Part shown: piece after piece, positions 1 to 5,548 of the stretch
How the letters are laid out: the number at the start of each line of letters is the position of its first letter
How positions within the stretch are numbered: position 1 is the first letter of the stretch
Assembly (NCBI GenBank): GCA_028277545.1
Contig: JANQGB010001332.1
Span: forward strand, 1 to 5,548
Reading direction: 5' to 3'
Length of the DNA: 5,548 nucleotides
From: Phycisphaerae bacterium
Lineage (GTDB): Bacteria > Planctomycetota > Phycisphaerae > UBA1845
Translations under genes and position numbers: made by a program
The notes under the pieces: model-generated
Database searches by the model: none
What the model saw: the letters and a program-made list of their open reading frames with translations, nothing else
Told to the model about the DNA's origin: nothing

Positions 1-116
1 TAGTGGGGGATTCTAGGCTCCTTGGCTCACAACGTCCGGCCCAAAAATCGCGGCCAAAGACCGTGAGTGATCGCTGTCAACCGCGCTGAGGGACCTCGTG
101 AGTCGAACGCAGCAAG

Positions 117-147
117 AGCAGCCGACAGCCGAGCTGGACCGGCTGCT
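117..147 (+). other. Possible stem-loop in the leader of the lipoprotein gene
   Basis: An 8-base arm AGCAGCCG (117-124) is matched exactly by CGGCTGCT (140-147), leaving a 15-base loop. A competing shorter pairing (CAGCCG 126-131 with CGGCTG 140-145) uses the same right arm. It ends 17 bases before the Shine-Dalgarno site of the downstream gene and has no T-run, so it is not a terminator. It could be a 5' UTR structure or chance pairing in GC-rich DNA. The rest of 1-177 shows no convincing -35/-10 pair that I can defend. Confidence 0.3.
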
Positions 148-164
148 GCTGCCAAACCAAGTCG

Positions 165-171
165 AAAGGAG
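165..171 (+). promoter_or_regulatory. Ribosome binding site that fixes the lipoprotein start
   Basis: AAAGGAG lies 6 bases before ATG 178 (9 before ATG 181). This decides the start: the same frame is open back to a GTG at 67, but that would add a 37-residue charged, Ala-rich extension that buries the lipoprotein signal peptide. Confidence 0.8.
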
Positions 172-177
172 TTAGCC

Positions 178-1359
178 ATGATGTATCTCATTCGAAACAG
201 CGTCGGTGTTGGATTCGCCATTCTGTCTGGTCTCCTGCTGGCATCAGCCGGCTGCGGTGCCCAGGGCGGTGGCGGTGGCGGAGGTGGGGCCGGCCTCGCA
301 GAAGGCGAAACGACGAACGAGGAGCCTGACCAGGGGGTAACCGAAGGAGAGGGCCAACGGGAGGTCGACAGCGCGGATGGCCTCGGCACCGCCAACGACC
401 AGCCCACGGATGAGGTCGACAGCGCGGGCGATGAACCCGATGCCCTGACGCAGACCATGCTCTATGTCATCAGCAGCGGCCTGCAAGGCTACCGCGATGC
501 CGGCACGCTGCGGGGCCCCACCATCACCGCCACAACCGACCTCGACTCGGACCCGGCTGGAGATCCCGTGGACGCCGCCTTCGACGCCCGCGGCGCCCTG
601 TATGTCATCAGCAGCCTGAACACCGGCACCATCGCGGTTTACGACAACCCGCTGACCGCCACCGGCAACCGCACGCCCGATCGGATGGTCTCCGGCGACC
701 TCACCGGGTTGTTCATCCCCACCGGCCTGGCCATCGATGTGGAGAACGACTTGCTGTACGTGTCCAACGGCTTCTCCAACAGCGTCAGCCACGTGGTGGT
801 CTTTGACCTCGGCACGCCGGATGCCTTCGACGGCAACGTCGAACCAATCAGCACGTTTGACGTCGACATGGACAGCGTGCTTTTCGCCGACCAGGTCCAG
901 TTCGCCAATGGCTCGCTATACGTAGTGGATGCCCCAGAGATCCTGGTCTTCGACAGCCCGGCCGACCTGAAGGGGCCGGCAATTCCGGACCGCGTCATCA
1001 CCAACGCGGCCTTCGACGACAACATCCAGATTCACCTGGCTGATGCCGACCGCATGATCGTGGCCAGCGGCGATACCGGCGGCACCGACCAGGTATTCAT
1101 CCTGGAGCGTGCGTCAACGCTGGACGGAGCCGTCGAGCCCGACGTCGTGCTCACGGTTGCTCGAACAACCGGCACCGCTGACACCATCTTTGCGGCCATC
1201 GATTCCCAGGATCGCCTCTTCATCGCGGATGGCTGGAACGGTGTGATCTACACATTCGACAATGCCAGCACGTTGACCAGCGGCGAATACTTTGCCGACC
1301 GCGACTTCGACCTCGGCACCTACCTGCCGGATCGCCTGCTGCTCAGCGAAGAGCCATAA
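178..1359 (+). CDS. Secreted lipoprotein with about six beta-propeller blades (NHL/YVTN-like), function unknown
   Basis: A 393-residue protein, probably membrane-anchored and facing outward. Residues 1-25 form a lipoprotein signal peptide with a hydrophobic core (about 11-22) and a lipobox-like LASAGC; Cys26 would be lipidated. Ser at -3 instead of Leu is off-consensus. Eight glycines follow (30-37), then an acidic low-complexity linker (about 38-92) holding two EVDSA repeats. From residue 94 a repeat recurs about every 45-54 residues: an LYV-type strand (LYVISS at 95 and 141, LYVSN at 193, LYVVD at 247, MIVASG at 293, LFIADG at 347), then a strand such as IAVYDNP, VVVFD, ILVFDSP, VFILE or IYTFDN, then an L.G...PDR-like turn. 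That makes six visible blades; a seventh could be degenerate. Such propellers usually bind ligands or proteins; no catalytic residues are recognisable and I assign no substrate. ATG 178 is chosen for its Shine-Dalgarno site and signal peptide. A terminator follows, so it is probably transcribed separately from vgrG. Confidence 0.88.
   Translation: MMYLIRNSVGVGFAILSGLLLASAGCGAQGGGGGGGGAGLAEGETTNEEPDQGVTEGEGQREVDSADGLGTANDQPTDEVDSAGDEPDALTQTMLYVISSGLQGYRDAGTLRGPTITATTDLDSDPAGDPVDAAFDARGALYVISSLNTGTIAVYDNPLTATGNRTPDRMVSGDLTGLFIPTGLAIDVENDLLYVSNGFSNSVSHVVVFDLGTPDAFDGNVEPISTFDVDMDSVLFADQVQFANGSLYVVDAPEILVFDSPADLKGPAIPDRVITNAAFDDNIQIHLADADRMIVASGDTGGTDQVFILERASTLDGAVEPDVVLTVARTTGTADTIFAAIDSQDRLFIADGWNGVIYTFDNASTLTSGEYFADRDFDLGTYLPDRLLLSEEP
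361..427 (+). repeat. Pair of 16-base direct repeats in the lipoprotein linker
   Basis: GAGGTCGACAGCGCGG occurs at 361-376 and again at 412-427, exactly 51 bases (17 codons) apart and in frame. Both copies encode EVDSA in the acidic linker. It looks like a small in-frame duplication within a low-complexity spacer rather than a mobile-element scar. Confidence 0.75.
463..614 (+). repeat. 14-base repeat marking two propeller blades
   Basis: TATGTCATCAGCAG occurs at 463-476 and 601-614, 138 bases (46 codons) apart, encoding the YVISS strand of the first two blades. The spacing equals one blade, and identity at the DNA level suggests a recent blade duplication or conversion. The other blades keep only the amino-acid pattern. 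Confidence 0.6.
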
Positions 1360-1380
1360 CGAAATCCGTAGTCTCCGTGC

Positions 1381-1427
1381 TGCCCGCAGGATCGTCGCGC
1401 CAGTGACGCCCCTGCGGGCACTTTTTT
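1381..1427 (+). terminator. Rho-independent terminator after the lipoprotein gene
   Basis: TGCCCGCAGG (1381-1390) and CCTGCGGGCA (1411-1420) form a perfect 10-base-pair GC-rich stem followed by C and six T's (1422-1427). The 20-base loop contains a second 4-base-pair stem, CGTC (1393-1396) with GACG (1405-1408). It begins 21 bases after the lipoprotein stop codon and ends 82 bases before vgrG, so vgrG should have its own promoter in about 1428-1496. I could not pick out a convincing one there. Confidence 0.85.
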
Positions 1428-1496
1428 ACCCCCCAAACAGAAATTCCGCCGTGAGTACCAGACGCGAATCCCGCTCAGAACCACTGGACCGGATAC

Positions 1497-1501
1497 AGGA
1501 G
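1497..1501 (+). promoter_or_regulatory. Ribosome binding site of vgrG
   Basis: AGGAG sits 8 bases before ATG 1510. It supports this start over an overlapping out-of-frame ATG at 1503. Confidence 0.7.
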
Positions 1502-1509
1502 ATTGCAGA

Positions 1510-4032
1510 ATGCCAGCATCAGCAGACCTAAGTCGGGCCCAGATCGCCTTCGACATCGAGGGGGCGGCCACGGATCAGTTCCTCGTTCTGCGTTACCGCG
1601 GAACCGAGAGCCTCTGCCAGCTCTACCGCTTCGAGATCGAACTGGTCTCCAACGACTCCGCGGTGGCCCTGGGCGACGTGGTGGGCAAGCCGGCCGTGCT
1701 CAGCCTCAACGACCCCCGCGGCGAGCGGTGGTTCCACGGCATCATCAGCCGCTTCACCCTCACGGGGCAGAGTGCGGACCAAGCCTACTATCGGGCCGAA
1801 CTGGTTCCGCAGTTGTGGCTGCTCACCCAGCGCTACGACTGCCGCATATACCAGAACAAGTCGGTTCCGGACATTATCGCCGACGTGCTCCAGCGCGGCG
1901 GCCTCGACGGCAGCCGCGTCCGCATGGACCTCCAAGGCCAATACGAACCTCGCGAATACTGTGTCCAGTACCGAGAGACCGACTACAACTTCGTCTCCCG
2001 CCTCATGGAGGAGGAAGGCATCTGGTGGTGCTTCGAGCAAACCCTGGACACGCACACGTTGATTCTGGCGGATGCGCCAGCCGCCTACGCTCCCATCAGC
2101 GGCGACCCCAAGGTCCCGTTCGCGGAACCCTCCGGCCTGACGCCGGCGGTGGGCCAGGGCGAGGAGCACGTCTCCGAATTTCGCGTGGGCCAGGCCGTCC
2201 GCCCGGGATCGGTCACCCTGACCGACTTCGATTTCAAGAACCCGCTCCTCGACCTGGAGACCAACCACTCGGAGTCGTCTAACACCGAGCTGTGCATCAG
2301 CGACTATCCGGGTGAGTACACTACTCAATCTCGCGGTTCCGAGGTGTCCCGTATCCGGTCAGAGGAGCTGGCCTCCTACGGCGTCGTTGGCACCGGCCGC
2401 AGCAACTGCCGTCGGCTGGCCTGCGGGCAGACGTTCTCACTGTTCGAGCACCCCGCAGCGGGCGCCGACGGCGAGTACGTGATCACCTCGGTGACCCATT
2501 CTGGCCGCCAAGCCGTCCAGCGGACCTTCACCGGCTTCGCGACCGGTTCGGGCAAGGGACTCAATGGCTGGCACGATCTGCGCACCGGTACGAACCGCCT
2601 CTACCACCTGGGCGCCATGATGCCCGACCCGGCCAACACCATTGGGACCAGTGACTGCCTGAACGGCCACGACGCCAACGGCAGCGCCGCCGATGAAGAA
2701 CCCACCCTCAGCTACGAAGCGGACTTCCAATGCATCCCGGCCGGCGTGGTTTATCGCCCCGCACGGGTGACACGCCGCCCGATCGTCCACGGCACTCAGA
2801 CCGCCCGCGTAGTCGGCCCGGAAAACGAAGAAATCCACACAGACGAGTACGGACGCGTTCGCGTCCAGTTTCCCTGGGATCGCCAGGGCGGCTTCAACGA
2901 GGACGCCTCCTGCTGGATCCGCGTCTGCCAGGGCATGGCCGGCGGGCAATACGGCATGATGTTCCTGCCCCGCATCGGCCAGGAGGTCGTCGTCGATTTC
3001 CTGGAGGGCGACCCCGACAAGCCGCTTGTCGTCGGCCGCGTGTACAACGCCGATCACATGCCGCCCTACCCGCTGCCGGCGGAAAAGACCAAGAGCGTCA
3101 TCAAGACGCACAGTAGCAAGGGGGGCCAGGGCACCAACGAAATCCGCTTCGAGGACCTGGCCGACAAGGAGCAGCTCTTCATCCAGGCCCAGCGGCGCAT
3201 GGACACCCGCGTAAAGGCCGATCACTACCATACTGCCGGTGGCAGCTACCACCTGCACGTGGGCGGCGAATACAAGGGCAAACTCAGCGGCGAATACCGC
3301 CAGACGGTCTTCAAAGCCAAGCACGTCCACGTCAAAGGCGAGCAGCGCACCTGGATCGAGGGAGATGAGAGCGGGGTTGTAGGTGGCAACGTGGCCATGG
3401 AGCTGCAGGGCAGCAAGGCTATGGCCGTGGCCGGTAACGTGCTCGATACGTTCGACATGAGCCACAAGCACGAGGTCAAGGCCACCTATCACCTGGATGC
3501 CAACATGATCAAGCTGGCCGCCCCCATGGGCATCGAGCTCAAGTGCGGCGCCAGCTCCATCGTGCTGTCGCCAGCCGGTGTGTTCATCGAGGGCCCGATG
3601 ATCAACATCGCCAACGGCCCCGGCCCGGCGGTACCACCGGCGGAGCTCATCGTCACCGGCCCCGCCCCGGCCGAGGATGCGGCCGTGGCCGATCGTTCGG
3701 AGCCTGGCCGTGACAAGCGCTACAGCAAGTCACCAACGCCCCCGGAACCGGCCCCCGTCGTGCCGGACGTGCCCGGTCACGAGTTCGACGAGAACGATGA
3801 GGACGACGAAAAGTACTCAAGCTGGCTGGACATCGAGCTTGTCGACCAGAACGGCAAGCCGGTGCCCTACGAGCCGTACGAAGTGACCGACTCGGAAGAC
3901 CGCAAGAAACGCGGCACCCTGGACCGCAACGGCTACGCCCACGTGACCGGCGTCGCCGCCGGCCCGTGCCAGGTCACCTTCCCGCGGCGCGACTACAGCG
4001 TCTGGCAGAAGGCCGGAACCGAGCTTCTCTAG
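1510..4032 (+). CDS. vgrG: VgrG (TssI) spike protein with HxH-rich stalk and C-terminal transthyretin-like domain
   Basis: An 840-residue VgrG, the trimeric spike that caps the Hcp tube of a type VI-like contractile injection system and is fired into the target with its cargo. The gp27-like N-terminal part spans roughly 12-350 and contains YRETDYNFVSRLMEEEGIWW (154-173), a VgrG hallmark. The gp5-like OB domain lies at about 415-525 with DEYGRVRVQFPWDR (445-458), the FLPRIGQEVVVDFLEGDPDKP stretch (485-505) and VVGRVYNADHMPPYPLP (507-523). NEIRFEDLADKEQLFIQAQ (543-561) opens the beta-helical stalk. The stalk carries four HxH motifs (572, 581, 605, 652) and ends near IVLSPAGVFIEGPMI (684-698), similar to the DUF2345-type VgrG tail. 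A Pro-rich linker (about 701-755) and an acidic segment DENDEDDEK (760-768) lead to a C-terminal beta-sandwich (about 771-840) with SWLDIELVDQNGKPVPYE, then GTLDRNGYAHVTGV...GPCQVTFPRRD, resembling transthyretin/Cna-B-type domains. In some VgrGs such a domain acts as a toxin adaptor; that role here is inference. The next gene starts 33 bases later in the same frame. Confidence 0.96.
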   Translation: MPASADLSRAQIAFDIEGAATDQFLVLRYRGTESLCQLYRFEIELVSNDSAVALGDVVGKPAVLSLNDPRGERWFHGIISRFTLTGQSADQAYYRAELVPQLWLLTQRYDCRIYQNKSVPDIIADVLQRGGLDGSRVRMDLQGQYEPREYCVQYRETDYNFVSRLMEEEGIWWCFEQTLDTHTLILADAPAAYAPISGDPKVPFAEPSGLTPAVGQGEEHVSEFRVGQAVRPGSVTLTDFDFKNPLLDLETNHSESSNTELCISDYPGEYTTQSRGSEVSRIRSEELASYGVVGTGRSNCRRLACGQTFSLFEHPAAGADGEYVITSVTHSGRQAVQRTFTGFATGSGKGLNGWHDLRTGTNRLYHLGAMMPDPANTIGTSDCLNGHDANGSAADEEPTLSYEADFQCIPAGVVYRPARVTRRPIVHGTQTARVVGPENEEIHTDEYGRVRVQFPWDRQGGFNEDASCWIRVCQGMAGGQYGMMFLPRIGQEVVVDFLEGDPDKPLVVGRVYNADHMPPYPLPAEKTKSVIKTHSSKGGQGTNEIRFEDLADKEQLFIQAQRRMDTRVKADHYHTAGGSYHLHVGGEYKGKLSGEYRQTVFKAKHVHVKGEQRTWIEGDESGVVGGNVAMELQGSKAMAVAGNVLDTFDMSHKHEVKATYHLDANMIKLAAPMGIELKCGASSIVLSPAGVFIEGPMINIANGPGPAVPPAELIVTGPAPAEDAAVADRSEPGRDKRYSKSPTPPEPAPVVPDVPGHEFDENDEDDEKYSSWLDIELVDQNGKPVPYEPYEVTDSEDRKKRGTLDRNGYAHVTGVAAGPCQVTFPRRDYSVWQKAGTELL

Positions 4033-4051
4033 CACAAAGGCCCACAGGGCC

Positions 4052-4057
4052 AGGGAG
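4052..4057 (+). promoter_or_regulatory. Ribosome binding site of the gene after vgrG
   Basis: AGGGAG with an 8-base spacer precedes ATG 4066. It is the main evidence that the third gene is translated from its own start rather than only by readthrough of the vgrG amber codon. Confidence 0.7.
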
Positions 4058-4065
4058 ATTTCACG

Positions 4066-5548
4066 ATGTCACTTAAAGTGTACAAGACCAAACCCGGAGA
4101 ATCGCCGTGTTCCGTCGCCTTGAAGCACGGCCTGGACAACTGCGATCGCCTCGAACTGGACAACATGTACCTCCCGCGCGACGACGAAACGCTGCCCGAG
4201 GGAACGGTGATCCTGCTCCCCCAGCCGGAGAGCAAGCTCGAGGAGGCGGTGACCGAGAAGCTGAACTCCTTCGAGCTCACCCAGCGCCAGCCCCATATCG
4301 AGTTCATCCAGGACGAGAAGCACGGTCATAACGACCCCTGGAAGTGCAATCTCGATCCAGTGGTGACCGAGTTGGCCATCACTAACTACGTGGTCGACCG
4401 CGGCGGCGACGGGCTGTCCAAGGGCAACTTCCCCGACGAAACCGTCTTCAGTTGGAAAAAGGAAGGATCGGACGATCCCGACCACTTCAAGGTGCAGGTG
4501 CTGGACGGCAGTGTGCCCGACAGCGTAAACGAGCTTCAAGTCTCGCTCTTCGCCCAGATGCCGCGCTACAAAGAGAAGAAACGCGGCGCCGATACGGTCA
4601 TGGAGCCGAAGAGCACCGGCCACTCCCGCGAATCTGATCCGAAACGCAGCCTGCTCAACGTCACCTGCAAGCGTATGGGCAATACGCGCTTCTTCCGCTC
4701 ACCCTACCTGCGGCTGGTCACCTTTGAGGCCGACCGGGCCAAGCGTCCCAAGCAGACACTGCTGGTCACGGATTTCGTGGATTCCAACTACGCCTCCAAG
4801 AACGTGCGCAATCTCACCGAAATTCTCCACCAGCGGATCGAGGCCCACTACAAGATCCCCTCCTGCGGGCACAAGAAATGCGGCGTCTCCGCCTTCGCCG
4901 ACCTCGCTGACAAGGGCGTCATCGAGCTGGCCGTCCACGTGCTGGGTGACCCGACCAACGCCGACGACCAGAAGACACTCAAGAGGGTTCGCAAGTTAAT
5001 GCGCACCTGGACCCGCCGCATCTATGCTGCCGCCGGACTGCGAATCGAACTGCGAACAACGCAAGTCGTTCCGCTGCCCAAAAACGTTCTCTTCGTCGGC
5101 GACTCCGCGCTGAAGCACCGCGGTCGTGCCGCCTCCGGCAAGAACGCCAAGGGCGGAAAATCCGAGATGGAGTTCCGCGTCAACGGCCGTAAGGTCGAGG
5201 TGCAGTTGGTCACCGGTGAAACGCCGGCGCAGACCGCCAACCGCATCATCTCAGCGATACCGTCGGCCCACGCGGACTTGGCCGGCTTCACGGCCACCAA
5301 GTTCCAGGTGGACCTGCTCCAGTTCCCGGACGCCAACACCAGCGCCCCGTTTGACATTCTCGTCTTCGACGCTGCCGGCAACCCGGCTGAGGTGACCCGC
5401 GCTCGCAGCACCGACGACGATAAGACCTCGGGCAGCGTGACGCAGGGCAAACAGCAGTTGGCGTCGATTGAGGGACCAAAATGGTGGCGCGGCGCCCACG
5501 GTGACTTCCTAGTGTCTCCAGTGATCGCCGAGTCCAGCCACCAGGAAC
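4066..5548 (+). CDS. Large vgrG-linked protein with N-terminal LysM-like domain, 3' end outside the window (candidate effector or spike accessory)
   Basis: The frame is open from ATG 4066 to the window edge, at least 494 codons with no stop. I do not recognise the whole protein. Residues about 4-52 look like LysM: KTKPGESPCSVALKHGL, then LPEGTVILLP, matching the family pattern of a KPGD-type start, an IA..YGL helix and an LxPGxxLxIP end. Cys15 and Cys26 within it are unusual. Residues 55-230 are polar with no clear motif. A short C-G-H-K-K-C cluster (267-272) may bind metal. From 285 to 345 alternating hydrophobic strands and a basic helix (TLKRVRKLMRTWTRRIYAAA, 304-323) lead into GLRIELRTTQVVPLPKNVLF. 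Residues 368-398 (MEFRVNGRKVEVQLVTGETP, then AQTANRIISAI) form a beta-beta-alpha unit of a kind seen in phage-tail-like proteins. FDILVFDA follows at 429-436. No signal peptide or transmembrane segment is visible, fitting delivery with a spike rather than Sec export. Its operonic place after vgrG suggests cargo or a LysM accessory. The loose resemblance of 285-345 to secreted metallopeptidase folds is weak: no HExxH is in the visible part. Confidence 0.9.
   Translation, partial: MSLKVYKTKPGESPCSVALKHGLDNCDRLELDNMYLPRDDETLPEGTVILLPQPESKLEEAVTEKLNSFELTQRQPHIEFIQDEKHGHNDPWKCNLDPVVTELAITNYVVDRGGDGLSKGNFPDETVFSWKKEGSDDPDHFKVQVLDGSVPDSVNELQVSLFAQMPRYKEKKRGADTVMEPKSTGHSRESDPKRSLLNVTCKRMGNTRFFRSPYLRLVTFEADRAKRPKQTLLVTDFVDSNYASKNVRNLTEILHQRIEAHYKIPSCGHKKCGVSAFADLADKGVIELAVHVLGDPTNADDQKTLKRVRKLMRTWTRRIYAAAGLRIELRTTQVVPLPKNVLFVGDSALKHRGRAASGKNAKGGKSEMEFRVNGRKVEVQLVTGETPAQTANRIISAIPSAHADLAGFTATKFQVDLLQFPDANTSAPFDILVFDAAGNPAEVTRARSTDDDKTSGSVTQGKQQLASIEGPKWWRGAHGDFLVSPVIAESSHQE

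Noticed and set aside
67..177. GTG start at 67 for the lipoprotein
   Set aside because: There is no ribosome site before it, and it would put 37 charged or Ala-rich residues ahead of an obvious lipoprotein signal peptide.
27..458. Minus-strand frame with a poly-proline run
   Set aside because: The proline run is the antisense of the glycine codons at 265-288 of the lipoprotein, and the frame has no other protein-like features.
1485..1507. Possible sigma-54 promoter before vgrG (TGG then TTGCA)
   Set aside because: The GG and GC elements are 19 bases apart from start to start, not the required 12, and the second element overlaps the region just after the ribosome site.
1503..2282. Plus-strand frame of 259 codons overlapping the start of vgrG
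   Set aside because: It is out of frame with vgrG and encodes an Arg/Pro/Gly-rich shadow, and the ribosome site spacing favours ATG 1510.
2437..3492. Long open frame on the minus strand inside vgrG (351 codons)
   Set aside because: It lies wholly opposite a clear VgrG reading frame. Its translation is a hydrophobic, Val/Ala/Asp-rich shadow typical of GC-rich antisense frames, with no recognisable domain.
4069..4623. Minus-strand frame of 184 codons opposite the third gene
   Set aside because: The plus-strand frame is open for the full 1,483 bases with its own ribosome site and a LysM-like start, so the antisense frame is a shadow.
1..5548. CRISPR arrays, tRNA or rRNA genes, insertion sequences, attachment sites
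   Set aside because: I saw no regularly spaced repeats, cloverleaf-like segments, transposase motifs or terminal inverted repeats anywhere in the window.

Overview
The window is GC-rich, high-coding-density bacterial DNA with every real gene on the + strand. It holds three genes: a complete surface lipoprotein with a beta-propeller, a complete VgrG spike protein of a contractile (type VI-like) secretion system, and a long gene of unknown function that runs off the right edge. The style of the first protein (lipobox Cys followed by a Gly run and an acidic linker, then an LYV-type propeller) and the unusual third gene suggest an environmental bacterium. Planctomycetota is my best guess, from protein style only; there is no rRNA or marker gene to prove it.

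Layout: 1-177 is a leader with one modest hairpin and a strong Shine-Dalgarno site. 178-1359 encodes a 393-residue lipoprotein with about six propeller blades. 1360-1509 holds a clear intrinsic terminator (1381-1427) that separates the lipoprotein from what follows. 1510-4032 encodes an 840-residue VgrG with a gp27/gp5-like core, a beta-helical stalk with four HxH motifs, a Pro-rich then acidic linker, and a C-terminal transthyretin/Cna-B-like beta-sandwich. 4066-5548 is an open-ended gene of at least 494 codons starting with a LysM-like domain; it lies 33 bases behind vgrG and is almost certainly in the same operon.

VgrG and the third gene are probably a delivery module. VgrG trimers cap the Hcp tube, the C-terminal beta-sandwich is a plausible adaptor, and the next gene is the natural candidate for cargo or for a LysM-bearing spike/baseplate accessory protein. 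The two genes share a reading frame, with only one amber codon between them and an open frame across the gap. No Hcp, sheath, ClpV, PAAR or immunity gene lies in the window. The lipoprotein appears to be an unrelated, separately transcribed neighbour.
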